DNA of 39,101 nt. Origin: Candidatus Magasanikbacteria bacterium CG1_02_41_34. GTDB taxonomy: Bacteria; Patescibacteriota; Patescibacteriia; Magasanikbacterales; UBA922. Made by a program: the position numbers and the translations under genes. The stretch covers positions 1 to 39,101 of the forward strand of contig MNVD01000013.1 in assembly GCA_001871445.1 (NCBI GenBank), given 5' to 3'. Positions 8,433 to 16,100 of this stretch are shown here, one piece after another (positions within the stretch are counted from its first letter, which is position 1; the number at the start of each line of letters is the position of its first letter). The notes under the pieces are model-generated. The model saw only the letters and a program-made list of their open reading frames with translations. It was not told where the DNA came from and ran no database searches.

Positions 8433-10025
8433 TTACTTCAACAACTTCATCACTTCTCGCACAATCTTGCCTTGATCAATAATTTCTTGAATCCCTGACT
8501 CCATATCGCGGATGATAATAGTACCATCCTGTACTTCTTTTTGTCCCAGAATCAACGTATGTGTCACACCAATTTCGTTTGCTTGTTCGAGCTGAGACTT
8601 GAGTGATGATTTACCAAGATTGTGATACGTAATAATATTTTCCTGTCGCAGGTCTTCGATCAGTCGAAGCGTATGCTGTCGTGCCTGATCACCAAGCTGT
8701 GCAAAATACACAGGTGATTTTTTTGGTGCATGACGAAGTGCTTTTGGATTGTTTCGAAGATCTTTCAGTGCGAGCACCACCCTATCAAGGCCAATCGCAA
8801 ATCCTGCCGCAGGTGTCTGAGGGCCGCCAAGCTGCTCGATAAGACGATCATATCGTCCTCCCCCACCAAGTGCTGTTTGACTTCCTTCTTCTGTATCTGA
8901 ACGAAACAATTCAAATACCGTGTCTGTGTAGTAGTCGAGACCACGTACTAGTGTTGCGTCGAGAATATAGGGGATATTCAAGTGATCCAGATATTCGAGA
9001 ACACGCATGAAGAATTTCTTTGATTCTTCGCTGAGCCAGTCGATAATCTGTGGCGCTTCTTCGATGACTTCCTTATCCTGTGGATCTTTTGAATCAAGAA
9101 TACGTAATGGATTTTTTGCAATGCGCTTTTTTGAAAGTTCTGACAAATAACTCCGCTTTGAGCGCAGGTACGCTGTAAGTTCAATCACATAGTTTGCTCT
9201 ATCTTCTGGCGAACCAATACTGTTCACACGAACGGTTGTTTCTAAACCTAGATCTTTCAAAAAGTTGTATGCAACAGTAATCAGCTCAGCATCAACAGCT
9301 GCATCGCGCGTCCCCATGGTCTCACAATCAAATTGACGAAACTCTCGATAGCGTCCTGCTTGAGGACGATCATGACGAAAAAGGGATCCGCTCGTCCAAA
9401 CCTTGATAGGCTGTGGATCACTTTGCATACCATGCGTGATGTATGCACGTGCAAATCCTGCGGTAAACTCAGGACGAAGACCAATTTCAGATCCATCTTT
9501 GTCACCAAACACGTACATTTCTTTATCTACAACATCAGTCCCCTTTCCGATGGAACGAGTAAAAAGTTTTGCATCTTCAAGCACAGGTACCTCCATATAT
9601 TGAAAATTGTACGCCTCTGCCATTTGTTCTGATGCTCGATAGACACTACGCCAAAACTTTGCATCTTTTGGATGCAAATCTCTCATACCTCTGAGCGGTT
9701 GTATTTGTGGTATTTTTTCTTTTTTTGATTTTTTTTCTCCGTTGTATGGTGCCGCAATCTTTGCAGGAGCAGATGGTTTCACAGGAACATTCTTTTCTAC
9801 TTTCTTTGGTACCACAGTTTTTTTTCCACTTGCGACAGATTTTGAAACAGGTTTCTTTTTTGCTACAGGTTTCGTTTTTGTTGTTTTTGATTGCACCACT
9901 TTTTTCTTTGCTATTGGTTTTTTCATCACAAGTTTTTTTATTTTTTTTACTACACCTTTTTTTCCGCCCGAGGCGGATCCGCCTCGGGCGGACTTTTTTG
10001 TTGAAGATATTTTTCGTTGTGGCAT
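8433..10025 (-). CDS. hisS: Histidyl-tRNA synthetase with basic N-terminal extension
   Basis: This class II synthetase charges tRNA-His with histidine in the cytoplasm. The catalytic part starts near residue 109 (PLRGMRDLHP). It shows the motif 2 region (VWTSGSLFRHDRP), the histidine-binding motif LVRGLDYYTDTVFE and the GGGGRYDRL stretch, and ends with a normal anticodon-binding domain. Residues 1-108 are an added Lys/Ala/Pro/Val-rich low-complexity tail, unlike standard HisRS of about 420 residues. Residues 12-21 of this tail (SARGGSASGG) are coded by a perfect palindrome at 9964-9991. It lies 43 bases downstream of lepB and is probably co-transcribed with it. No clear terminator follows; the rpsU promoter starts directly after. 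Confidence 0.95.
   Translation of the reverse strand: MPQRKISSTKKSARGGSASGGKKGVVKKIKKLVMKKPIAKKKVVQSKTTKTKPVAKKKPVSKSVASGKKTVVPKKVEKNVPVKPSAPAKIAAPYNGEKKSKKEKIPQIQPLRGMRDLHPKDAKFWRSVYRASEQMAEAYNFQYMEVPVLEDAKLFTRSIGKGTDVVDKEMYVFGDKDGSEIGLRPEFTAGFARAYITHGMQSDPQPIKVWTSGSLFRHDRPQAGRYREFRQFDCETMGTRDAAVDAELITVAYNFLKDLGLETTVRVNSIGSPEDRANYVIELTAYLRSKRSYLSELSKKRIAKNPLRILDSKDPQDKEVIEEAPQIIDWLSEESKKFFMRVLEYLDHLNIPYILDATLVRGLDYYTDTVFELFRSDTEEGSQTALGGGGRYDRLIEQLGGPQTPAAGFAIGLDRVVLALKDLRNNPKALRHAPKKSPVYFAQLGDQARQHTLRLIEDLRQENIITYHNLGKSSLKSQLEQANEIGVTHTLILGQKEVQDGTIIIRDMESGIQEIIDQGKIVREVMKLLK
9964..9991. repeat. Perfect 28-bp palindrome inserted in hisS
   Basis: The sequence is CCGCCCGAGGCGGA followed by its exact reverse complement, with GGATCC at the centre. 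It is in frame and GC-rich within an A-rich coding stretch. A diverged copy is found in smc at 13558-13579. This looks like a small mobile palindromic repeat of REP type. Confidence 0.8.
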
Positions 10026-10068
10026 ATAAGAAGATAATAACGAATAGGCGTCAGTCTAACAAAATACA

Positions 10069-10695
10069 TTACAAGTTATATTTAGGAAGATGACTGTTGC
10101 CAAAATAACTCACACGCGTCAATGGCCACCCACGCAAAAGTGTACGTCCTTGAATAGAATCTTTACTAATAGGACCAAAACGTCTGGTATCATAGCTCGC
10201 TCCTCGATTGTCGCCAAACACTGCGTATTGATCATCTCCTAGAGTAAAGGCAACATCTCCATCTGTTTTGATACCATTGAGATACGGTTCATCAAGCACT
10301 GTGCAGGCTACCTGACAAATAGTTACGTTACCATTCTCAACACGAACACGTTCTCCTGGAAGACCAATAACCCGTTTGAGATAAAAATCTTCCGGAGAGG
10401 TTGGCGAACGAAAGACAATAACTTCTCCACGTTTTGGGTCGCGAAGACGATAACTGAGCTCATCAACAATGAGATATTCATTTTCGTAAAATGTCGGCGA
10501 CATCGATTCACCCTTCACATAAAATGGTTTGAAGAGGAAATATCGCACGACCACAATGGTAATTGCTGCCAATACAACAATCTTTACCAATTCCAAAAAG
10601 AAAAGGCCAATCTTTCCAAGCAACGTTGTTTCAGTGTGTATGTCTTCTATCCCTTCCTGCTCTTCGGGCAATGTAGGAGATGGTGTGTCTTCCAT
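10069..10695 (-). CDS. lepB: Signal peptidase I
   Basis: The 208-residue membrane protease cleaves signal peptides of exported proteins such as the giant proteins, the CAP protein and the lipoprotein-like protein in this window (a true lipoprotein would need a different peptidase). One transmembrane helix lies at about 30-53. The catalytic serine is Ser64 in GESMSP and the general base is Lys107 in YLKRVIGLPGE; the GDNR.AS.D motif follows near 185. A longer reading frame exists upstream to 10812, but it runs through the terminator and into tRNA-Val, so the ATG at 10695 was chosen. The promoter at 10725-10752 supports this. hisS follows 43 bases downstream. Confidence 0.93.
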   Translation of the reverse strand: MEDTPSPTLPEEQEGIEDIHTETTLLGKIGLFFLELVKIVVLAAITIVVVRYFLFKPFYVKGESMSPTFYENEYLIVDELSYRLRDPKRGEVIVFRSPTSPEDFYLKRVIGLPGERVRVENGNVTICQVACTVLDEPYLNGIKTDGDVAFTLGDDQYAVFGDNRGASYDTRRFGPISKDSIQGRTLLRGWPLTRVSYFGNSHLPKYNL

Positions 10696-10724
10696 AGAGT
10701 ATGAAGATTGCAAATAACAAGAAC

Positions 10725-10752
10725 AGTATACCAAAAAAAAAGAAAAATGCAA
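10725..10752 (-). promoter_or_regulatory. lepB-hisS promoter
   Basis: TTGCAT (10747-10752), 16 bp rich in T, TATACT (10725-10730), all on the minus strand. It overlaps the region just after the tRNA terminator. Confidence 0.5.
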
Positions 10753-10757
10753 GATAC

Positions 10758-10786
10758 AAAAGCAGTCTTTCAAGAAGACTGCTTTT
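10758..10786 (-). terminator. Terminator of the tRNA operon
   Basis: A perfect 12-bp stem (AAAAGCAGTCTT with its complement) encloses a 5-base loop. It lies 2 bases beyond the 3' end of tRNA-Val. Confidence 0.85.
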
Positions 10787-10788
10787 TG

Positions 10789-10862
10789 TGACCATACGTG
10801 GATTCGAACCACGGACCTCTACAATGTCAATGTAGCGCTCTAACCATCTGAGCTATATGGTC
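10789..10862 (-). tRNA. tRNA-Val (GAC)
   Basis: A 74-nt cloverleaf folds on the minus strand: acceptor GACCATA with TATGGTC, D-arm GCTCAGATGGTTAGAGC, anticodon stem CTACA/TGTAG with loop TTGACAT (anticodon GAC), T-arm CGTGG-TTCGAAT-CCACG, discriminator A. The 3' CCA is not encoded. It lies 14 bases after tRNA-Ile and shares its D-arm and variable region, so the two look like an old duplication. Confidence 0.93.
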
Positions 10863-10876
10863 AAATATTTAATGAG

Positions 10877-10950
10877 TGGGCGATCCAGGAATCGAACCTG
10901 GGACCTCTACATTATCAGTGTAGCGCTCTAACCATCTGAGCTAATCGCCC
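10877..10950 (-). tRNA. tRNA-Ile (GAT)
   Basis: A 74-nt cloverleaf folds on the minus strand: acceptor GGGCGAT with ATCGCCC, anticodon loop CTGATAA (anticodon GAT), T-arm CCAGG-TTCGATT-CCTGG, discriminator A, no encoded CCA. It is the first tRNA of a two-tRNA operon with its own promoter at 10981-11009. Confidence 0.95.
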
Positions 10951-10980
10951 TCGAAAAATCATTTGGAAAACGTGAGTCAG

Positions 10981-11009
10981 AGTATATAAGATTTTATTGA
11001 TTTCGTCAA
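10981..11009 (-). promoter_or_regulatory. tRNA operon promoter
   Basis: TTGACG (11004-11009), 17 bp, TATACT (10981-10986) on the minus strand, about 30 bases before tRNA-Ile. Confidence 0.7.
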
Positions 11010-11034
11010 GGGGTTTTCCGAACGTTGTGATAAA

Positions 11035-11062
11035 AAAACTCCTCGCCGTAGCGAGGAGTTTT
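11035..11062 (-). terminator. khpA terminator
   Basis: AAAACTCCTCGC pairs with its exact complement around a 4-base loop, ending in a T-run on the minus strand. It starts 11 bases after the khpA stop. Confidence 0.88.
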
Positions 11063-11072
11063 ATATCTGTGT

Positions 11073-11453
11073 CTAGATGGTAAACCCATCGACAGCACTT
11101 GTATCGATTTCTTCATCTTCAGCACTCACTGCTGGAGCATATGCAGCTACAGGAGCAGCTACAGGTGCTGAAGCTGGAGTAGCACTGCGATATGCAGGAC
11201 CACGGCCACCTTCTGGTTCATTGATCTTCAAATTAACGCGAGCGTTATTCTTTGCACCAACGATCTTCAGAAGTGTTCGGACTGATCGGGCTGTTTGTCC
11301 TTGGCGACCAATGACGTATGCCATATCGCTAGGATCGACGTCGAGAGTGATGAGAACACCACGCTCATCTACAGTACGTTCCGCCTTCACTTTGTCAGGA
11401 TTGTTGACAATAGCTTTGACGACGTACTCCACAAAAGATTGATCTTGTTCCAT
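11073..11453 (-). CDS. khpA: KH-domain RNA-binding protein KhpA (YlqC)
   Basis: The 126-residue protein has a single KH domain (residues about 1-80) with the RNA-binding loop GRQGQ in YVIGRQGQTARSVRTLL. KhpA proteins are small RNA chaperones and often sit beside rpsP. Residues about 88-126 form an added Ala/Pro/Val-rich tail ending in acidic residues, longer than usual. A longer frame to 11561 would include the leader hairpin and the promoter, so the ATG at 11453 was chosen. In many bacteria rpsP and khpA are adjacent; here a GC-rich cassette separates them and khpA has its own promoter and structured leader. Confidence 0.88.
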   Translation of the reverse strand: MEQDQSFVEYVVKAIVNNPDKVKAERTVDERGVLITLDVDPSDMAYVIGRQGQTARSVRTLLKIVGAKNNARVNLKINEPEGGRGPAYRSATPASAPVAAPVAAYAPAVSAEDEEIDTSAVDGFTI

Positions 11454-11481
11454 AAAATTCGTTTCAGAATATATATTTGTG

Positions 11482-11522
11482 AAGAACTGTCGACATTTCC
11501 CGAGCATTTCGGGCCAGTTCTT
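11482..11522 (-). promoter_or_regulatory. Structured 5' leader of khpA
   Basis: AAGAACTG pairs with CAGTTCTT (11482-11489 with 11515-11522) around an inner stem CCCGA/TCGGG (11499-11503 with 11509-11513). The predicted transcript starts just upstream, so the hairpin forms near the 5' end of the mRNA. It could stabilise the mRNA or be a protein-binding site; this is inference. Confidence 0.55.
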
Positions 11523-11532
11523 TCGTGAAATA

Positions 11533-11561
11533 AGTATATACAGATGGGTGTATTTTGTCAA
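11533..11561 (-). promoter_or_regulatory. khpA promoter
   Basis: TTGACA (11556-11561), 17 bp, TATACT (11533-11538) on the minus strand, a near-consensus sigma-70 site. Confidence 0.75.
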
Positions 11562-11593
11562 TATGATTTGTATTTCTTACATAAGACACATCC

Positions 11594-11630
11594 GAGGGAG
11601 GCTTCATCGATTCTCGATGAAGCCTCCCTC
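11594..11630 (-). terminator. Long hairpin ending GC-rich cassette 1
   Basis: A perfect 17-bp stem (left arm GAGGGAGGCTTCATCGA) with a 3-base loop lies 26 bases after the stop of the cassette gene. There is no long T-run, so it may end transcription weakly or serve as a 3' stabiliser. Confidence 0.65.
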
Positions 11631-11656
11631 TCCCCCAAATCAACCCAGTCCGTGGT

Positions 11657-12127
11657 TCAGGTCGCCATGTGGCCGAACATCCGACGAACCGGCCATGTTC
11701 CGATCTTGTAGAGTCCGAAGAAGATGCCAACGACTGGCCCCAGGGAAACACAACAGGCTGTCATGAAAGTGATAAAGAACAGTCCGACTGTGAGCCAGCA
11801 CAAGCTCCACACGATCCCGAGCGGCCAGATCACGGCCATGACACGACAGGTGTCCTCTGGAAACGGTTCACGTAGACAGTACATCAACTCGTACTGGTAG
11901 TTGAGCTTCTGTTGCCAGTCGTCACGCTTGTTGATGTACTGTTCGGTGTAGGCATCCCAGCCGACTCCAGGAAAGAGCAGAAGGAAGGTCAGGCGACGCC
12001 ACCAGGGCCCCAGGCTTCCCCACGAATGATGATGCACGTACCAGTAGCCGTAGCCGATGACGTAACCGAACGCGAAATACATCGCCAGGCCCACGAGGCC
12101 TAACGGAATGATCAACTCCCAGTACAT
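11657..12127 (-). CDS. GC-rich orphan membrane protein (cassette 1)
   Basis: I do not recognise this 156-residue protein. It has hydrophobic segments at about 3-26 and, in the second half, at about 105-128 and 130-150. An aromatic, His-rich stretch (YWYVHHHSWG) follows the first helix and a charged loop (YINKRDDWQQKLNYQYE) lies between. The ATG at 12127 follows GGAGG at the right distance; earlier in-frame starts lack this. One 60-base line here (12001-12060) counts 36 G/C, against about 20 in a line of the ftsZ-like gene. It has its own promoter (12160-12188) and hairpin (11594-11630) and lies between rpsP and khpA. It is probably a recently gained membrane protein. Confidence 0.7.
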   Translation of the reverse strand: MYWELIIPLGLVGLAMYFAFGYVIGYGYWYVHHHSWGSLGPWWRRLTFLLLFPGVGWDAYTEQYINKRDDWQQKLNYQYELMYCLREPFPEDTCRVMAVIWPLGIVWSLCWLTVGLFFITFMTACCVSLGPVVGIFFGLYKIGTWPVRRMFGHMAT

Positions 12128-12159
12128 GTCGTACCTCCAGGTCCGGGATGAACACAAAA

Positions 12160-12188
12160 AGTATACTCATCCATCATGATAAAAGCAA
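12160..12188 (-). promoter_or_regulatory. Promoter of cassette 1
   Basis: TTGCTT (12183-12188), 17 bp, TATACT (12160-12165) on the minus strand. The predicted leader is about 25 nt and carries the GGAGG site. Confidence 0.55.
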
Positions 12189-12199
12189 TTGTAATTTAC

Positions 12200-12229
12200 A
12201 AAAAGACACACCACACGGTGTGTCTTTTT
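12200..12229 (-). terminator. rpsP terminator
   Basis: AAAAAGACACACC pairs with its exact complement around an ACAC loop and ends in a T-run, 14 bases after the rpsP stop. Confidence 0.88.
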
Positions 12230-12243
12230 TTATTTCAAACGTA

Positions 12244-12762
12244 TTATTCTGCTTTCTTTTCCTCAGTTTCTTCCGCAGAGGTCTCTTCTGCAACAGGTGC
12301 AACTTCTTCCGCTGGAGTTTCTTCAACAACAGGCGCTTCTGCAGCAGCTTTTGCTTCGGCTTCTACAGCTTCCTTTGCTGCAAGTGCTTCAACAGCTGCA
12401 GCTTCCTTTGCCGCCTTTACTGCTTCAGCTGCTTTTTGTTTTGCTTCTTCTACACTTGCTTTCTTTGCATCAATCTTTCCCTTACGTTTATTTGAAATAC
12501 TAACAGCTTTCTTTTTGTCCGCAGTCAAAATTCCTTCACGAACAAACAAATTGTGAACAGCTTCTGATGCTGTTGTACCTAGTTCAAGCCAGTACTTGAT
12601 ACGATCTGTATTGAGTGATACAATTTTTGGATTTGCAACGGGGTTGTAGTTCCCGAGGATTTCGAGTGCATGCCCCTGTGTATCGCGAGCGTTTTCCGAA
12701 AGTACCAAACGATAGCTTGGTGACTTCTTTCTACCAACGCGCTGAAGACGAATAGTCAACAT
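12244..12762 (-). CDS. rpsP: Small ribosomal subunit protein bS16 with long Ala/Glu tail
   Basis: Residues 1-80 are a clear bS16 (MLTIRLQRVGRKKSPSYRLV, then GNYNP and the KYWLELGTTAS region). bS16 helps assemble the 30S subunit. The usual protein has about 80-90 residues; here about 80 more follow, an Ala/Glu/Lys stretch likely to be helical and then a Glu/Val/Pro/Thr-rich acidic end. A frame extending to 12798 has no support; the ATG at 12762 starts the conserved sequence. No strong ribosome binding site is seen. The leader from the promoter at 12888-12916 is about 120 nt and folds into hairpins. Confidence 0.93.
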   Translation of the reverse strand: MLTIRLQRVGRKKSPSYRLVLSENARDTQGHALEILGNYNPVANPKIVSLNTDRIKYWLELGTTASEAVHNLFVREGILTADKKKAVSISNKRKGKIDAKKASVEEAKQKAAEAVKAAKEAAAVEALAAKEAVEAEAKAAAEAPVVEETPAEEVAPVAEETSAEETEEKKAE

Positions 12763-12800
12763 AATCAAGTCAATTAACAATATAAGTAAATCAATCAAGA

Positions 12801-12869
12801 CACAATAAGCAATAGTATCTATGACATATTGTGCAGTGATATGAGAGGTATCTTCTGGTTTCCCAGAGG
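12801..12869 (-). promoter_or_regulatory. Structured leader of rpsP mRNA
   Basis: Two hairpins lie in the predicted leader. One pairs 12801-12807 (CACAATA) with 12827-12833, with an inner ATAG/CTAT stem. The other, at 12852-12869, is a short stem closed by a GAAA tetraloop. Leaders of ribosomal protein operons often bind the protein product. No known leader family was recognised. Confidence 0.45.
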
Positions 12870-12887
12870 TATTTCGTGATGGTGGCG

Positions 12888-12916
12888 AGTATACCTGGAC
12901 GAAGCGTATATGTCAA
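12888..12916 (-). promoter_or_regulatory. rpsP promoter
   Basis: TTGACA (12911-12916), 17 bp, TATACT (12888-12893) on the minus strand. Confidence 0.75.
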
Positions 12917-13073
12917 TAGCAAGAACGAGGAGAAGATACGAGCACAAGTTCTTCTCTTCTCGACGATGACGAACTTGCCTTCACCTCTCCTTTATTACTC
13001 AGATACAGCAATTTGATCAATTAAAACATTTCCAATAATGTATTCCTTTTTCAAAAGTACTTCACCACACGCC
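12917..13073 (-). other. Gene-free stretch with overlapping hairpins between smc and rpsP
   Basis: Including the rpsP leader, 12763-13102 has no credible gene. In 12917-13000 two stems that exclude each other can form on the minus strand: CAAGTTC with GAACTTG, and CGAGAAGAGAAGA with TCTTCTCCTCG. A weak promoter-like pair TTGATC-17-TAATAA lies just upstream on the same strand, so a small RNA is possible. I saw no match to 4.5S RNA, tmRNA or RNase P RNA. Confidence 0.3.
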
Positions 13074-13107
13074 AAAAAAGTCATCTGTGCATATTAGACA
13101 GATTACT
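13074..13107 (-). terminator. smc terminator
   Basis: AGTAATCTGT pairs with ACAGATGACT (one mismatch) and is followed by TTTTTT on the minus strand. The left arm includes the smc TAA stop. Confidence 0.7.
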
Positions 13108-16100
13108 GAGAGACATTGTCTACATCTCCCAATTTTACTGACAACAGTCGACTCATACCATCATTTCCCATCGTGACACCGTAGAGCGCATCTGCAGCAT
13201 GCATACTGACACGATTGTGTGTGATGAGAATAAATTGTGATGCAGTAGCGAGCTCTTGCAAAATATTGGTAAATCGAAGTGTGTTTGCTTCATCGAGCGC
13301 CGCTTCGACTTCATCGAGAAAGACAAATGGTGATGGATTGGTACGAAGAATCGCACACACGAGCGCAATTGACACCATAGTTCGTTCTCCTCCAGAGAGT
13401 GATTGAATGTTTTTAATTTTCTTTCCCGGAGGATTTGCTTTGACATCAATCCCCTGCAAAATTTCTTTGCCACGCTTTTTCCGCCGACTCTTTGCGTCAT
13501 CTTCTTCATCAAGAAGATCATCTTCAACAAGAAGTTCTTCTTCACCGGTTTCATCTAAGGCGGATCCACCTTGGGCGGATTCCTCCCCGTATATTTCAAT
13601 AAGATCTGCTTCTCCACCTTCAAACAGTGTAACAAAATACCGTTTGAATTCTGCTTTGATTTGCTTGAATGCTTTCTTTCGTTTTTTTCTCATCATTTCA
13701 TCCAGCTCTGCAATCAATGTTTCAAGATCCTTTGCTGTTTTGGTCATGTCATCGAGCTGCATTGACAGATCACCATGTCGAGCTTTTGTTTCTTCGTATT
13801 CATCCACCACTTCCTGATCAATGCCACCGATAAGAGAAAGTTTGTATTTCAACTTATCTATTTCTACTTGCACACCTTCCAGCTTGTCGATAGTCAAGGA
13901 AGACTCCACACGATTGATTACCTCTGCGAGTGACAGATGCAATTCATGATAAATTTCTTCTTCGAGGTCTTCCATCTTTGTTTCAAGTTTTGCGATCTCA
14001 ACTTGGAGTATGTTACGTTGTTCAGAAATTGCGTTGAGTGACGTTTGCATACCTTGCATTTCATCTTGCAGTGCAAACACTCGTTTTCGTTTTTTTTCTT
14101 CTTCTTCGTTGAACGCATCGATTTTTTTCTGTGCCTGCGACAAATTATTTTCTGCACCACCAAGTGTTGTATCAATAGTATCACGTTCTTTTTGAAGCGT
14201 TTTCATTGCTTGATTATAGTCTCCTTCACTCATGGATGACAAAGAAAGCTCTTGCTCAAAACCTGCTTTTTCTTTATCTATTTCATGCTTTTGTGATTCG
14301 AGAAGTTCACGCTTATTGGTACGTTTTCCTATGTCTGTATCGATTGTGCGAAGCGCTTCGTCTGCTTGCTTGTGCGTGGCGGTAACATCTGTCAGCTTGT
14401 TATCAATAGCCAATAATTCTTCTTTGATAGCTTCTTCATTGTGTTGTGATCCATACATGGATTCCTGAGAAAAACTAAGTCCTGTACTTTTTTGTTTTCT
14501 GAATCCACCTTTCATACTACCGCTCTTTTCGAGAATATCTCCGTCAAGCGTGACCATGCGCACGCGGCCAACACCAATCTCACGCGCGGTTTCGATATCA
14601 TCGACAATCAAGGTGTCGCCAAGTGCATAAGAAAAAATATCTTCAAACTTTTCATCATACGTCACAATATCCAACGCGAGACCCACAACGCCTTTTTTAC
14701 CAAGTAAGGCTTCGATATCTTGTGAGATATGTCTACCACGAATTTTTGTCAGTGGAAGAAATGTTGCATATCCAAGACGACTCTCTCGCAAATATCGGAT
14801 ACAACTCTCTGCCACGCGTTCATCTTCTACCACAATCGATGTGAGATGCGCTCCCGCAGCAATGTCGAGTGCAAGCTGATACTCTACTGGGACACGAGCA
14901 AGTTGCGCTACAGCACCGAGTACTCCACCAAAACGACGACGCTCTGACAAAATCGCTTCCACAGCACGAAGACCTGTGTATTGAAATACCGATGTTTGTG
15001 TTTCTGCTTCTCGAAGGAGTCGTTCAAGTTCTTGTTTTTTTCGATGCAACCCTTGCATATCGAGCGTGACCTCCTGCATCTTTTTGATAGCAACCATTCG
15101 TTTTGTTTCAAAATCTTCTTCTTCTTTTTGGATGCGCATGATGTCCTCAGAAAGAGACGTTACTTTTTCTTCCACTTCATCACGCTTTCGCTCTAGCCAC
15201 CCAATGTTTTGCTTCCCTGCTTGGCTATACGCTGTTTGCATACGACCAGAGAGAATTGCACGTTCACGTTCGAGTGCATGTTTATTATTCTGTGCATCAT
15301 TGTACGCACGTTGCAATTCTGCAAACACTTCTTCTCGCGATGCCCCTTGTGCAAGAGCTGCAAGTTCTATTTGAATCGAACTGAGTGAACCACTCAATGC
15401 GTCATATGTTTTTTGAATGGATAGCAACTCACTTCGTCCTTTTTCAAGTGACATACTGTAATGTCCACCTAACGTGAGATAATATCCTTCCTGCAATTCT
15501 CGAAGTGCGAGTTCTACTTCTTTTCGCTGCTCAAGTTTTTTTACTTGTCGAGACAACAACTTTAACCGAGGTGTAATTTCATGCAAAAGCAATGATGCTT
15601 GATCAATATATTCTTTACTTTTGCGAAGTTTGAGAAATGATTGATGTCGTTTAATTTGAAATTCTTTGATTCCAGCAGCTTCATCAAAAAAAGCTTTTCT
15701 TTCTAAAGGAGATTGAAGCAGCATACGATCAATCGTTCCCTGCCCAATGACACTATATGATCCGTGGGCAAATTGTGCTTTTGCAAGTAAAATCTGCAAA
15801 TCAATAAGTCGAACAGCAGCACCATTGATCAAGTATTCACTATCTCCAGATCGATACAGATTTCGAGTGATGACAAGATCTTCGTAATCGATAGGTGCTT
15901 TGTGATCGCTATTGTCAAAGTTCAAACTCACACTTGCAACACTCATAGGTCCTTTTGTGGCAGATCCAGCAAAAATAACATCGGCAGTCTTTTTGCCACG
16001 CAGTTGTTTTACACTCTGCTCACCGAGCACCCAACGAATTGCATCTGAGATATTACTCTTTCCGCTCCCATTTGGCCCTACTATTGCCGTGATACTCTGC

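Noticed and set aside
10696-10812. N-terminal extension of lepB by 39 codons
   Set aside because: It would read through a perfect terminator and into tRNA-Val, upstream of a good promoter.
10788-10863. Reading tRNA-Val with U1-A72 and discriminator C
   Set aside because: Shifting the acceptor by one base gives G1-C72, normal spacing to the D-arm and discriminator A, so the tRNA is normal.
12917-13073. Possible 4.5S RNA, tmRNA or RNase P RNA in the smc-rpsP gap
   Set aside because: None of the conserved sequence blocks of these RNAs was seen; only overlapping hairpins remain.
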